This document shows positions 35,553 to 44,759 of a stretch of DNA of 64,000 bases, piece after piece (the stretch's first letter is position 1; each line of letters opens with the position of its first letter). The position numbers and the translations under genes were made by a program. The notes under the pieces are model-generated. The model searched no databases and was not told the origin of the DNA. It saw nothing but the letters and a program-made list of their open reading frames with translations. Origin of the DNA: JAHEFU01 sp020440645 (GTDB lineage: Bacteria; 4484-113; JAFGCY01); the NCBI GenBank assembly GCA_020440645.1, contig JAGRNR010000002.1, forward strand, positions 1-64,000, given 5' to 3'.

Positions 35553-36179
35553 TCAGAAGATCATGTCGAAGAAGCGCGTGACGATGCCAGGCTTGCTCTT
35601 CTTTGACAGCTGTCCCTCGCCGATGTATTCGATTTCGAGGTCCGCCACCAGGTCGCTTTCCACGACCAGTTCCGTGTTGAGGTCGCGCGGGTCCACCGTG
35701 CCGCGGATCAGCATGTACTGCTTCTCGTTGTTGACGGTCACGTACTTCACGCCGGCGATGGTCAGCAGGCCGTTGTCTTCCTTGTCGACAACGCGCACGC
35801 TGAGCATGCTGTCCACGCGCACCTTGCGGTCGGTCTTGCCGTCTCCCTTGTAGTCCGTGCTGCTGTCGTAGGCGATGTCGCCGACTCCGATCACGTCGAA
35901 CAGCGGGCCGATCGCCTTCTTAAGCAGCTTGTCTGTCACGGCATTGGCGCCGCTGGAGCTGGATTCATCCGCGATTTCCAGTCCGAGGTCGATGTTGGCA
36001 TCGGTCTTCTCCCGGACCTTGACCTTGATGATGTCGCCAACATCCACGCTGACCGGCGGACGGCCGGTGGCACCACTCCTGCCCGGGCGCTGGTCCTCAG
36101 GCTGGCTGAACAGGCTGTCTGCCAGGGCATGGCCGGTCAAGGCCAGTACAAGCAGGATCGTGATTGCCATGTATCTCAT
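35553..36179 (-). CDS. flgH: Flagellar L-ring protein FlgH without lipobox
   Basis: Forms the outer-membrane ring of the flagellum. 208 aa. The core motifs are VGDIIKVKVREKTDANIDLGLEIADE, DSMLSVRVVDKEDNGLLTIAG and VNNEKQYMLIRGTVDPRDL. FlgH is normally a lipoprotein, but the signal peptide here ends GHALADS with no cysteine, so it is probably cleaved by signal peptidase I. The ATG overlaps the flgA stop (ATGA). Confidence 0.93.
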   Translation of the reverse strand: MRYMAITILLVLALTGHALADSLFSQPEDQRPGRSGATGRPPVSVDVGDIIKVKVREKTDANIDLGLEIADESSSSGANAVTDKLLKKAIGPLFDVIGVGDIAYDSSTDYKGDGKTDRKVRVDSMLSVRVVDKEDNGLLTIAGVKYVTVNNEKQYMLIRGTVDPRDLNTELVVESDLVADLEIEYIGEGQLSKKSKPGIVTRFFDMIF

Positions 36180-37135
36180 CTGATTTCCACCTTTCCCGCG
36201 GCAATGATGGTGCCGAGGAACTTCTCCCCATCTTCCAGTCTCTTGACGGTGATCACCTCACCGATGCGGCCGTCGGCCATTGCCTCGCCTGCCGCGCTGC
36301 AGGAAAGGCCGCCTGCATTCATCAGGATCGTGATGGCCTCGCGCTTATGCACATGCCAGGGCTCACGCAGCATGTCCATGTCCATCAGGCTGCCGGCTGC
36401 GATGCTGCGTGTGCTTTCAAGGCCTGCCACATCAGCCGGGTCAGTCACGACGGCGACTCCCGGACGTACTTCCTCGTACTCGCTTGCCAGCAGGCTGTCG
36501 TCAATCACGGCATCCCTTGCGATCTGGGCAATGCTGCGCACAACCGGAAGCCTGAACCTGAAGTAACGGGTAAGGACGATCGTCTCGACGACGTTGCCTT
36601 CATGCCTGACCAGCAGGGCTTCCGGAAGGCTGCGGGCCTTGTTCTGTGGATAGCGCAGCTCCAAGGTGCAGCCAGTCTGGGAGAGCTTCAGGTCGGCAAG
36701 CTCCATATCTGGCAGAGTGATCAGTTCCACGGGAACGCCAAGGTCCGCACTGCTCTGCGCTTCTATGAAGTCGCTCATCCGGGCTGCGGAAATCGTGTCT
36801 CCCAGCCGGGAGATGCGCACCGCCACTGCACCTTCGATGCCGATCAGGCGCCAGTCATAACCGCGTGAGGCGAGCGTTGCCAGCAGGGTCTGGGTGCTGA
36901 GGATCGCCTGGCCGTTGCCCCGCAGCTTGCCGAGCTGCTCACCGCTGATCGCATTCCAGAAGTCCTCGCGGCCACTGTGCGAAAGAACCACATCGGACAC
37001 CGTATAGGCGTTGCCATCAACCTCTACTGTGTCTGCAATCTCAAGGCGCAGCAGCTCCGCCGCCATGGCCCTGCCGGACAGGCAGAGGCCGGTGGCGATG
37101 AACACTGCGGCAATGATGATCAAGCGCTCAGGCAT
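36176..37135 (-). CDS. flgA: Flagellar P-ring assembly protein FlgA
   Basis: Periplasmic chaperone for P-ring formation. 319 aa from ATG 37135, which has AGAGG six bases upstream; a GTG one codon earlier is also in frame. Signal peptide ends GRAMA. The C-terminal SAF-domain pattern is clear (VVRSIAQIARDAVIDDSLL, STRSIAAGSLMDMDMLREPWHVHKREAITILMNAGGL shared by the family in this order). The N-terminal ~130 residues are an extra domain found in longer FlgA proteins. Confidence 0.88.
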   Translation of the reverse strand: MPERLIIIAAVFIATGLCLSGRAMAAELLRLEIADTVEVDGNAYTVSDVVLSHSGREDFWNAISGEQLGKLRGNGQAILSTQTLLATLASRGYDWRLIGIEGAVAVRISRLGDTISAARMSDFIEAQSSADLGVPVELITLPDMELADLKLSQTGCTLELRYPQNKARSLPEALLVRHEGNVVETIVLTRYFRFRLPVVRSIAQIARDAVIDDSLLASEYEEVRPGVAVVTDPADVAGLESTRSIAAGSLMDMDMLREPWHVHKREAITILMNAGGLSCSAAGEAMADGRIGEVITVKRLEDGEKFLGTIIAAGKVEIR

Positions 37136-37138
37136 CAC

Positions 37139-37936
37139 TTACCTCTTCAGGTTGACTGCGGTCTGCAGCATTTCATCACTGGTGCTGACGGACTTCGAGC
37201 TGGCCTCGAAGGCACGCTGGCTGATGATCAGGTTGACAAGTTCGTCAACCACGGAAACGTTGGAGTTCTCTGTGTAGCCGGACATGATTGATCCGAAGCC
37301 GTTCTGGCCGGGGATGTCCTCGATCGGATCGCCTGAAGCCGCAGTAGCACGGAACAGGTTGTCACCTTCCGCTGACAGGCCGCCTGGATTGACGAAGCGC
37401 ACGATGGTCACCTGGCCAACATCATTCGTCTGGCCATTGGTATCAATGGCGGAAATGGTCCCATCCTTTCCAACAACAATTCCGGTTGAATCATTCGGGA
37501 TTGTGATGTTTGGGACCAGGTAGTTACCCGAGCCCCTCATGACGACATTGCCTTCCGAGTCCTTCATGAAGTTGCCAGCTCGCGTGTATCCAGTTGAGCC
37601 GTCAGCCAGCTGGACCTGGAAGAAGCCGTCTCCCATAATCATCATGTCAAGAGGGTCACCAGTCGGAAGCGGGCTGCCTGTTTCGAAATTCTTGGTGACA
37701 GCACCCGTGCTGACGCCAAGGCCGATCTGCAGGCCGTCAGGCCAGGGGGTGCCATTGGCACTTGTGCCGCCCGGGACGCGCAGGTTCTGGTAGATCAGGT
37801 CCTTGAATTCCGCCCGACCGCTGCGGAAGCCAACGGTGTTGGCGTTCGCCAGGTTGTTCGAGGTCACGTCGATCCTTAGCTGCTGGGCTGCCATGCCACT
37901 GGCTCCCGTGAACAGTGAACGCATCATGTCGTTCAT
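37139..37936 (-). CDS. flgG: Flagellar distal rod protein FlgG
   Basis: Forms the distal rod; 265 aa. N-terminal LFTGASGMAAQQLRIDVTSNNLANANTVGFRSGRAEF and C-terminal LVNLIISQRAFEASSKSVSTSDEMLQTAVNLKR are the rod/hook family signatures. GGAGGA directly abuts the ATG at 37936, so a start three codons in (37927) is better spaced. That SD lies inside the inverted repeat CCTCC-GACT-GGAGG. The 140 bases up to flgF hold only such GC-rich inverted repeats. Confidence 0.93.
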   Translation of the reverse strand: MNDMMRSLFTGASGMAAQQLRIDVTSNNLANANTVGFRSGRAEFKDLIYQNLRVPGGTSANGTPWPDGLQIGLGVSTGAVTKNFETGSPLPTGDPLDMMIMGDGFFQVQLADGSTGYTRAGNFMKDSEGNVVMRGSGNYLVPNITIPNDSTGIVVGKDGTISAIDTNGQTNDVGQVTIVRFVNPGGLSAEGDNLFRATAASGDPIEDIPGQNGFGSIMSGYTENSNVSVVDELVNLIISQRAFEASSKSVSTSDEMLQTAVNLKR

Positions 37937-38076
37937 TCCTCCAGTCGGAGGCGGATCGATCGGCGGGGCACTTCGGGCCCGCGCCTGGCTTCCTTCACCA
38001 CTGGGGTGTCGGTCCGGCCTTGGTCTTCCACCTCCGGATAATCCGGTTCCCGCTACCGCGGGTCAGGCCGCAGTGC

Positions 38077-38847
38077 CTACTGCGGCATCCTTGCAAGCTG
38101 GTTGACGATCACGTTGAGGATCTCGTCGCCAGTCTGCAGGGACTTGCTTGCAAATTCAAAGTGCCGTGACTGGGAGATCAGGTCCACCATCTCACGGCTT
38201 ACTTCCACGTTGCTGCGCTCCAGCACTCCGGCATAGACCCGGGTGATCCCGGGTTCCTCTGCTGATCCGGTATTGCGCCAGAGGTTGCTGCCTTCCTTCT
38301 CGAGCATTGCCACATCCTCGAAGTGCGCCAGTGACAACGCGCCGACGGCCACGCCATCAACCTGCACATTGCCTTCGCGGCTGATCTGCACGGAGCCTTG
38401 CGGGAGGCTGATCGGTCCACCGAGCCCAAGCACGGGATTGCTGTCATGGTCACACAAGAGCCCCGCGTCATTGACGGTGAGGTTGCCGGCCCGCGTATAG
38501 CGCTCTCCATCCGGAGTGAGCACACGCAGGAAACCTTTTCCTTCGAGCAGGATGTCCAGCGGATTGCCAGTGGTCTGGGCATTGCCCTTCTTCGTGTCGC
38601 GGTGGATCTCCGTGTCCGTCACACCGGTGGAAAGCTTGCCCATGTACTTTGGAATCTGGCGGCCATTGATGTCCAGGTAGGTCGGGTCATCAGTGCGCCA
38701 GATCTCCCGTCCCGGGCGGCTGTCGAACAACAGCAGGTCGCGGCGGAATCCGACCGTATCCACGTTGGCCAGGTTGTTGGCCGTGGTGGCGGTCTGCTCC
38801 ATGTTGGTGAGCATTGCGGCTGTTGATGTGTAAATACTTCTGAGCAT
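38077..38847 (-). CDS. flgF: Flagellar proximal rod protein FlgF
   Basis: Rod component, 256 aa. The N terminus SIYTSTAAMLTNMEQTATTANNLANVDTVGFRRDLL and C-terminal MVDLISQSRHFEFASKSLQTGDEILNVIVNQL place it in the FlgF/FlgG family; position upstream of flgG and lower similarity support FlgF. It is the first gene of the operon. The 140-bp gap to cheR (38848-38987) must hold divergent promoters; no clear sigma-28 or sigma-54 site is recognised. Confidence 0.88.
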   Translation of the reverse strand: MLRSIYTSTAAMLTNMEQTATTANNLANVDTVGFRRDLLLFDSRPGREIWRTDDPTYLDINGRQIPKYMGKLSTGVTDTEIHRDTKKGNAQTTGNPLDILLEGKGFLRVLTPDGERYTRAGNLTVNDAGLLCDHDSNPVLGLGGPISLPQGSVQISREGNVQVDGVAVGALSLAHFEDVAMLEKEGSNLWRNTGSAEEPGITRVYAGVLERSNVEVSREMVDLISQSRHFEFASKSLQTGDEILNVIVNQLARMPQ

Positions 38848-38987
38848 CGCTCGTTACTTATCTCCGGCCAATATTTCGGAGGTGGACGCCCATACTTGAG
38901 TCAATTATTGGTTAACAGTCTGCAGCAGCACTGCAAGTCCGACGCGTTGTCAGGATAATCCCTATATGACTTATCAGGTAGGAAGAA

Positions 38988-39836
38988 ATGGTCAAGTACA
39001 CTGATCTCGATTCTGAAAGCAACCTCTCAGCCGAGGCTGACTACATCCACAGCAAGGATGACTACATCAAGTTCCTCGACACGCTTTACAGCGTGGAAGG
39101 GATAGACCTGAGCCTGTACAAGCAGAACCAGCTGCGCCGCAGGCTGAACCACATCGTGCGCAAGACTCCCTGCAAGACCTATGTGGAATACCTCACCCAG
39201 ATCCGCAAGGATGAAGAGGAGTACAGAAGCTTCATCGACCGCATCACAATCAACGTGAGCAACTTCTTCCGCAACGCTGAGAAGTTCGACATCCTTGAGC
39301 GCGATTACCTGAAGCCGCTGATCAAGACCCGCCGGGAGGCCACGCTCTGGAGTGCCGGCTGCAGTACAGGGGATGAACCGTATACCCTGGCCATCATGCT
39401 GGAACAGAACAGCGCACCGGCTGGTTTCAAGGTTCTGGGCTGGGACTTTGACAAGAATGCTCTTGCCAAGGCCCGCGAGGGAATCTATCCGGCGGAACGG
39501 CTCAAGGAATCCCCCAAGGGAGTCGTTGAGAAGTACTTTGACAAGCTGCCGGACGGAAGTTACCAGGTCAAGCAGTTTGTCCGCAACCGCGTCCGCTTTG
39601 AGCAGCACAACCTGCTGGAGGACCGCTTCCCGTCCAACATGGACATCATCCTGTGCCGCAATGTGGTGATCTACTTCCGCGACCAGGCCAAGCGGGAACT
39701 GTTCATCAGATTCTCCAAGGCACTCGCGAGGCACGGTGTGCTGATGATCGGCGGCAGCGAGCGGATCCCTAACACTGAGGAAGCCGGCCTGATTTCGCTC
39801 AAGACCTATTTCTACGGCAGGTCCGACCGCGAATAA
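38988..39836 (+). CDS. cheR: Chemoreceptor methyltransferase CheR
   Basis: Methylates glutamates of chemoreceptors using SAM. 282 aa. N-terminal helical domain, then SNFFRN, LWSAGCSTGDEPYTLAIML (SAM motif I), VLGWDFDKNALAKAREGIYP and NMDIILCRNVVIYF. SD AGGAAG precedes the ATG. It is divergent from the flagellar operon, matching a motility context. Confidence 0.93.
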   Translation: MVKYTDLDSESNLSAEADYIHSKDDYIKFLDTLYSVEGIDLSLYKQNQLRRRLNHIVRKTPCKTYVEYLTQIRKDEEEYRSFIDRITINVSNFFRNAEKFDILERDYLKPLIKTRREATLWSAGCSTGDEPYTLAIMLEQNSAPAGFKVLGWDFDKNALAKAREGIYPAERLKESPKGVVEKYFDKLPDGSYQVKQFVRNRVRFEQHNLLEDRFPSNMDIILCRNVVIYFRDQAKRELFIRFSKALARHGVLMIGGSERIPNTEEAGLISLKTYFYGRSDRE

Positions 39837-39942
39837 TCCCGACCCGCATTGTTCCCGTCCGTGGCAGTCTGTGATTCATCATGGATAATACTCTTGCGCA
39901 GCCCCCACAACCAATCCCACTGGGCCTGCGCGAGGTAGAACA

Positions 39943-41784
39943 GTGGATGAGAACCAGTTGAACGGCAGCGAGCAGCAGCAGGAACACGAGGGCGATTACC
40001 GCGAGATCAAGCTGCAAAAGCTCAGGGAGCTGCAGGCGGCGGGCAATGACCCGTTCAGGCATGTGCGCTACGACCGCAAGGAATGCAGCAGCGCAGTGCT
40101 GTTGATGTTCACTCAGTTCGAGGGCCGGGACGTCAACCTGTCCGGCCGCCTGGTCGCGAAACGAATCCATGGCAAGGCCGGCTTTGCTGACCTGCAGGAT
40201 GAAAGCGGCCGGATCCAGCTCTACTTCAAGAAGGACGTGATCGGCGAGGAAGCCTTCGAGCTGTACAAGCTGCTGGACCTTGGCGACATAATCGGTGTCA
40301 AGGGCAAGGTGTTCCGCACGCGCACAGAGCAGATCTCGATCGAGGTCCATGAGTTCACGCTGCTGTCAAAGATCCTGCAGACCCTGCCGGAGAAGTTCCA
40401 CGGCCTGACGGATGTGGACCAGCGCTACCGCCAGCGTTACGTTGACCTGATCGTCAACCGTGAGGTGCTGACCCGCCTGCGCAACCGCAGCAAGGCAATC
40501 AGCGAGATCCGCCGCTTCCTTGACGGCAAGGGTTTCCTCGAGGTGGAGACCCCGGTGCTGCATGCAACCGCGGGCGGTGCCACCGCTGAGACGTTCAAGA
40601 CGCACTGGAACGTGCTGAAGGCTGATTACCACCTGCGCATCGCGCTGGAGCTGCACCTCAAGCGACTGATCGTGGGCGGCTTCGAGCGGGTCTATGAGAT
40701 CGGCCGCGTGTTCCGCAACGAGGGACTGTCAACCAGGCACAACCCAGAGTTCACGATGCTTGAGCTCTATGAGGCCTATGTCGACTACACGGACATCATG
40801 AAGCTGACCGAGGAACTCGTGCGCCGCCTGGCGGATGCCGTGTTCAAGGTCAAGGAAGTGCAGTACGGCGAGTACTTGCTGGACTTCAGTAAGCCCTTTG
40901 CCAAGATCACCTTCAACGAGGCGATGGAGAAGTGGGCCGGTGTCGGGCTGGACAAGCTGCGCACGCTTGAGGATGTCAAGCGCGAGGCCAAGCGCCTCGG
41001 CATCAAGCTGCCCGAGGACCGCGGATTCGAGGCCTGCCTGGATGAGATCTTCAAGGAGAAGGTTGAGCCCAACCTGATCCAGCCGACATTCATCTATGAC
41101 TATCCGAAGGGACTGTCTCCGCTGGCCAAGAGCCATCCTGACAACCCGGAACTGACATACCGCTTCGAGCTGTTCATTGCCACGATGGAAATGGCCAACT
41201 CCTTCAGCGAGCTGAACGACCCGCTGGAGCAGCGCGAGCGCTTCGAGGACCAGATCCGCGACCGTGTGCCGGATGAGCTGCTGGCGGACTGCCTGGCGGA
41301 GAAGCAGCAGTACGAGCAGGGACAGGCTGAGGGCAAGGTGCTGCTTGGTGACAAGGCGCAGCAGGCGCTGGAGCAGTTCGAGCAGCTGGTCAACTGGCTG
41401 TCCGGCAATGAAGGCAACAAGAAGGCCGGATTTGACGACATGCCGGAGAGCGGGCTCGTGCCCTGGCTGATTGAGTTCAATGAGGCACTCGCACTGGTCG
41501 GCCTGCGCCATCCGCGGCTGCAGTCCGTCACGACCGGAGCGCGCATGCTGCGCCGCATCGCCGCGGATTACGACATGCCGGGCCGCAAGGAACTGCTGGC
41601 GGCATTCGAGCGCTCGGATGAGTATGCTTCTGCGGAGCTGGATGAGGACTTCCTCAATGCACTGGAATACGCCATGCCGCCGACCGGTGGTCTGGGCATC
41701 GGCATTGACCGCCTGATCATGGTGCTCAGTGGCACTCCCGCGATCCGCGAAGTGATTGCCTTCCCGCAGCTCAAGGGGAAATAG
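39943..41784 (+). CDS. lysS: Lysyl-tRNA synthetase (class II) with extra internal segment
   Basis: Charges tRNA-Lys; 613 aa against about 500 in most bacteria. The N-terminal OB fold, motif 1 region FLEVETPVLH, motif 2 FERVYEIGRVFRNEGLSTRHNPEFTMLE and motif 3 GGLGIGIDRLIMVLSG are all normal. Between EQRERFEDQ (~residue 430) and DEDFLNALEYAMPPTGG (~565) about 110 extra residues replace the usual short connector. Start GTG 39943 has GAGG upstream; no in-frame ATG is nearer. Confidence 0.94.
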   Translation: MDENQLNGSEQQQEHEGDYREIKLQKLRELQAAGNDPFRHVRYDRKECSSAVLLMFTQFEGRDVNLSGRLVAKRIHGKAGFADLQDESGRIQLYFKKDVIGEEAFELYKLLDLGDIIGVKGKVFRTRTEQISIEVHEFTLLSKILQTLPEKFHGLTDVDQRYRQRYVDLIVNREVLTRLRNRSKAISEIRRFLDGKGFLEVETPVLHATAGGATAETFKTHWNVLKADYHLRIALELHLKRLIVGGFERVYEIGRVFRNEGLSTRHNPEFTMLELYEAYVDYTDIMKLTEELVRRLADAVFKVKEVQYGEYLLDFSKPFAKITFNEAMEKWAGVGLDKLRTLEDVKREAKRLGIKLPEDRGFEACLDEIFKEKVEPNLIQPTFIYDYPKGLSPLAKSHPDNPELTYRFELFIATMEMANSFSELNDPLEQRERFEDQIRDRVPDELLADCLAEKQQYEQGQAEGKVLLGDKAQQALEQFEQLVNWLSGNEGNKKAGFDDMPESGLVPWLIEFNEALALVGLRHPRLQSVTTGARMLRRIAADYDMPGRKELLAAFERSDEYASAELDEDFLNALEYAMPPTGGLGIGIDRLIMVLSGTPAIREVIAFPQLKGK

Positions 41785-41827
41785 GCATTCCCGGCATCTT
41801 CACATTGCATGGATAGAATGAGCGTCG

Positions 41828-42385
41828 ATGTCTGACAGCAACGACAGCAGTACGGCGGGAATACCGGACTTCAGCGTTCCGGTGTTTCCTGCCGTGCTTG
41901 ATTCCCCGCCTGATCCTGACGGCCAGCTCGGACCCTGGTGCCAATACATCCTCTTGCGCTACATGCAGGACCTGCTGGCCCAGCGCGATGTGGTCTGGCG
42001 CAATGAGCAGAAGGAAGGTGTGCACCAGATCCGGGTCGCCGCCCGCCGCCTGCGCACAGCCCTGCAGACATTCAGTGCGCTATGGGAGCCTTCCGTTGTC
42101 AAGCGCCACACTAGCTACCTGGCGGACTTTGCCGACACCTTTGGCATCGCCCGCGACCTGGACGTGATGATCATCTACCTCGAGGGCCAGCTGCACGGTG
42201 CGCACCGTGAACGGCGGGCCGCGCTGATGTGGATGCTGGAGCGCAAGCGCAGGCTGCGGCTAGAGCAGCAGCCGGAACTGGAGGAAGTGTTACGCCAGTT
42301 CGAGACTGACCGCTACGCCCACGACTTTGTTGACTACTTCTCCAGCAAGCCATTCGACCTTAAGGGTGGGGAGGTCAGCCAGTGA
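41828..42385 (+). CDS. CHAD-domain protein, N-terminal half (separate gene)
   Basis: 185 aa. Matches the first helical bundle of CHAD, with the basic motif VHQIRVAARRLRTALQTF (~residues 55-75) and DLDVMIIYLEGQL. CHAD domains bind inorganic polyphosphate. A TAGAAT box ends eight bases before the ATG and no SD is seen, suggesting a near-leaderless mRNA. Its TGA overlaps the GTG start of the next gene (GTGA), which encodes the second half. Confidence 0.82.
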   Translation: MSDSNDSSTAGIPDFSVPVFPAVLDSPPDPDGQLGPWCQYILLRYMQDLLAQRDVVWRNEQKEGVHQIRVAARRLRTALQTFSALWEPSVVKRHTSYLADFADTFGIARDLDVMIIYLEGQLHGAHRERRAALMWMLERKRRLRLEQQPELEEVLRQFETDRYAHDFVDYFSSKPFDLKGGEVSQ

Positions 42386-42996
42386 AGGCGAAACAGATAG
42401 ACAGCCTGCTTGCCGGCCAGCCGCTGCGTGCCCAGCTGCCGGACATCTTCGTGATCCGCATGAACGAGCTGTGGGACCTCAGCCGCCATATGCGCTTTGA
42501 GAACAGGGTGCATGAGCTGCATGACATGCGGATTGCCGCCAAGCGTTTGCGCTATTGCTTCGAATTCTTCGAGCCCCTGTTCGGCCCTGATTTCAAGGCG
42601 CACCTGAAGCAGTTCAAGCAATTGCAGGACCTGCTCGGGGAGATCCATGACTGCGACGTCTGGGTGGACTACCTGCGCAGCGAACTCAAACTGGCAATGC
42701 AGGAGCTGGGTACCCTGCGGCGTGAGCTGGACCAGCACATCGGTGCCAGTCAGGGCCTGAGTGAGAGTGCACGCCGGATGGATGAGCAGTACCGCGAAGG
42801 GCCGGTCAGCGGCCTGCTGCGGATGCTCACTGAACTCACACAGCGCCGTCGCGAGCTCTACCAGCAACTTCTGATATTCTGGCAGGGGCTGGAGGATGAA
42901 GGGTTCCAGCAGAAGCTGGCCCGTGACGTTGCTGATGCGTCGTCCCGGCCTGAGCGGACCGAAAGCGGGGAACAACCCCGTCCGGAGGATTCATAA
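42382..42996 (+). CDS. CHAD-domain protein, C-terminal half (separate gene)
   Basis: 204 aa from GTG 42382. Second CHAD bundle with its own basic motif LHDMRIAAKRLRYCFEFFEPLFG (~residues 47-69) and LQDLLGEIHDCDVWVDYL. A single CHAD polypeptide in other bacteria contains both halves, so the two genes likely make one heterodimer. Its TAA overlaps the ppx ATG by one base (TAATG), so all three genes are coupled. Confidence 0.82.
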   Translation: MKAKQIDSLLAGQPLRAQLPDIFVIRMNELWDLSRHMRFENRVHELHDMRIAAKRLRYCFEFFEPLFGPDFKAHLKQFKQLQDLLGEIHDCDVWVDYLRSELKLAMQELGTLRRELDQHIGASQGLSESARRMDEQYREGPVSGLLRMLTELTQRRRELYQQLLIFWQGLEDEGFQQKLARDVADASSRPERTESGEQPRPEDS

Positions 42997-43946
42997 TGGC
43001 AATCAGGGCAGCCCTGGATGTCGGCAGCAACTCCATCAAGCTGCTGGTGCTTGATGTCGCCGAGGACCGCAGCTACAAGGTGATCACGGATGAGTCGGTC
43101 GTCACCGGACTTGGCCGCAACCTGACACCTGGTTCAGCACTGGATGCGGATTCATGCGCCAACTCGATTGAAGTTGTACGCCAGTTCGCTGCCCGGGCCC
43201 GCGACCTCGGTGCCGAGGAAATCGTCGGCGCCGGTACGGCCGCCATGCGCCGGGCCGGCAACGGCAAGCAGTTCATCGTGGAGATGAACCAGTCCACCGG
43301 GCTTGACATCCGCATCATCAGTGGCGAGCGCGAGGCTGCGATTGCCAGTGAAGTCGCGATGCGTGAAATCCCCGGTGAGCATGAGCATGTTGTGCTTTTC
43401 GATACCGGCGGGGGCAGCACCGAACTCAGCTGGTTCCACGACGGCCGCCTGGAGGGTGACAGCTCGATTGCTCTCGGCGCACGCTATCTCACTGATGAGC
43501 TGGAGATCACGCATCCGGTCGGCGATGAAATGCGCGAGCGAATCAGCAACTATGTACTTTCCAAGCTGCCGGACAACGCAGTCGGGCCGCACCGTGGTGG
43601 TGAGCTGGTTGCCGGAGCGGTGACCCTGGCCGGACTGGGCGGCACCGCCAGCCTGATTGTCTGGCTGATGCAGGGCCTGCGCGGTGAGGAGAAGAGTGAT
43701 CCACACCTCAAGGTAGTGACCTCAGCCCAGCTGGCGCTCCTGCTGGAGCGGATGGCCCGCATGGACCTGGAAGCGGTGCGCAGCATGAAGAACATGAACC
43801 CGGACCGGGCCACGGTCGTCTTTGCCGGGGTGAGCATCATCCGCGGGCTGCTCAGGCATTACGGGGTTGAATCCTTCATCCTGACCGACCGCGGACTGCG
43901 CTACGGCCTGCTGCTGAGTGACATCATGCAGCCCTCCGGTGCTTGA
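42996..43946 (+). CDS. ppx: Exopolyphosphatase / pppGpp phosphohydrolase (Ppx/GppA family)
   Basis: Hydrolyses polyphosphate or pppGpp; 316 aa, single ASKHA unit without the C-terminal HD domain. Motifs are AALDVGSNSIKLLVLDV, VLFDTGGGSTELSWF and VTLAGLGGTASLI. Coupled downstream of the two CHAD genes, which bind polyphosphate, so a polyphosphate role is more likely than pppGpp (inference). Its stop lies within the next promoter's -35. Confidence 0.92.
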   Translation: MAIRAALDVGSNSIKLLVLDVAEDRSYKVITDESVVTGLGRNLTPGSALDADSCANSIEVVRQFAARARDLGAEEIVGAGTAAMRRAGNGKQFIVEMNQSTGLDIRIISGEREAAIASEVAMREIPGEHEHVVLFDTGGGSTELSWFHDGRLEGDSSIALGARYLTDELEITHPVGDEMRERISNYVLSKLPDNAVGPHRGGELVAGAVTLAGLGGTASLIVWLMQGLRGEEKSDPHLKVVTSAQLALLLERMARMDLEAVRSMKNMNPDRATVVFAGVSIIRGLLRHYGVESFILTDRGLRYGLLLSDIMQPSGA

Positions 43947-43971
43947 CGCAGGGGCGGGTGCAAAATAGAAT
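43943..43971 (+). promoter_or_regulatory. Promoter of lipoprotein gene 44014
   Basis: TTGACG (43943-43948), spacer 17, TAGAAT (43966-43971). The transcript would start about 35 bases before the ATG. Confidence 0.7.
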
Positions 43972-44013
43972 TGCACTCTCAACGGAACTCTTTGAGGAAG
44001 GCGTGAAAACGGG

Positions 44014-44733
44014 ATGACATCTAAAGTTACGGTGCTGCTGCTCCTTGCATGGATGCTGCTTGTGGCGGGCTGCGGCTCGGGAAACCGCATCGATACGGTC
44101 GGTGACGGCCCGGGCGGCGGGCATGACATCCCCCTGATCCCCGAAGTCGACTGGCCGACCATTGACCTGTTCAATACAGGCGTGGAAAGCGGCGGGATCA
44201 CCACCTTCCCGGACGAGGGAAAGTTCCTCGGTGACGGCAATGACCTGTCCCTCACCGCGACCTCCACACCCGTCACGATCGTGATCCGCGACAACACCTT
44301 CTTCAGTGGTGTCGAGCAGATTTACGACACCGACGGCAATGGCATCATGGACTACATCAACATCAGCGTGCGCGCGGTCAGTGCGCAGGCTGCGGCGAGC
44401 CTTGATAACAACGTCAGCCTCAATGCAAACAACTTCTTCAAGGGCGGCGCGGTCCTGATCGAGCCCTATGACACGAATGTGAGTGTGGCCTCCCAGGTCA
44501 CGATCCCGATCAATAGCGGCACCGCCTTCTCAACCGCAGACTACGCCCTGTTCCGCTGGAACGGCAACTACAAGGCGCCCAGCTCTGACATCGGCACCGA
44601 TGTGGGAGTATGGGAGTTCGTGAATGTCCCGGTCACCAACAACGGTGACAACACCGTGACCTTCGACGTTTCACGCTACGGCGAGTACTGTGTGGTTGTG
44701 TCCCACGACCAGGGCGGCGGCAGCTCCCTCTAG
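44014..44733 (+). CDS. Hypothetical lipoprotein
   Basis: 239 aa; GAGGAAGG upstream. Signal peptide with perfect lipobox LVAGC. Mature part is Gly/Asp/Asn-rich with beta-strand patterns (TPVTIVIRDN, VSVASQVTIPINSG, YGEYCVVVSHD). The C-terminal ~70 residues resemble the beta-sandwich ends of ZU5- or cadherin-like surface proteins, but no family can be named. It precedes the YjbH-like gene and may be co-transcribed with or separate from it (that gene has its own -10). Confidence 0.65.
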   Translation: MTSKVTVLLLLAWMLLVAGCGSGNRIDTVGDGPGGGHDIPLIPEVDWPTIDLFNTGVESGGITTFPDEGKFLGDGNDLSLTATSTPVTIVIRDNTFFSGVEQIYDTDGNGIMDYINISVRAVSAQAAASLDNNVSLNANNFFKGGAVLIEPYDTNVSVASQVTIPINSGTAFSTADYALFRWNGNYKAPSSDIGTDVGVWEFVNVPVTNNGDNTVTFDVSRYGEYCVVVSHDQGGGSSL

Positions 44734-44759
44734 GCAGCGGCGCATACTAGAATAGTCTG

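Noticed and set aside
39881..39961. Short frame (26 codons) overlapping the start of lysS
   Set aside because: No SD and no meaningful peptide composition; overlap with lysS in another frame is likely chance.
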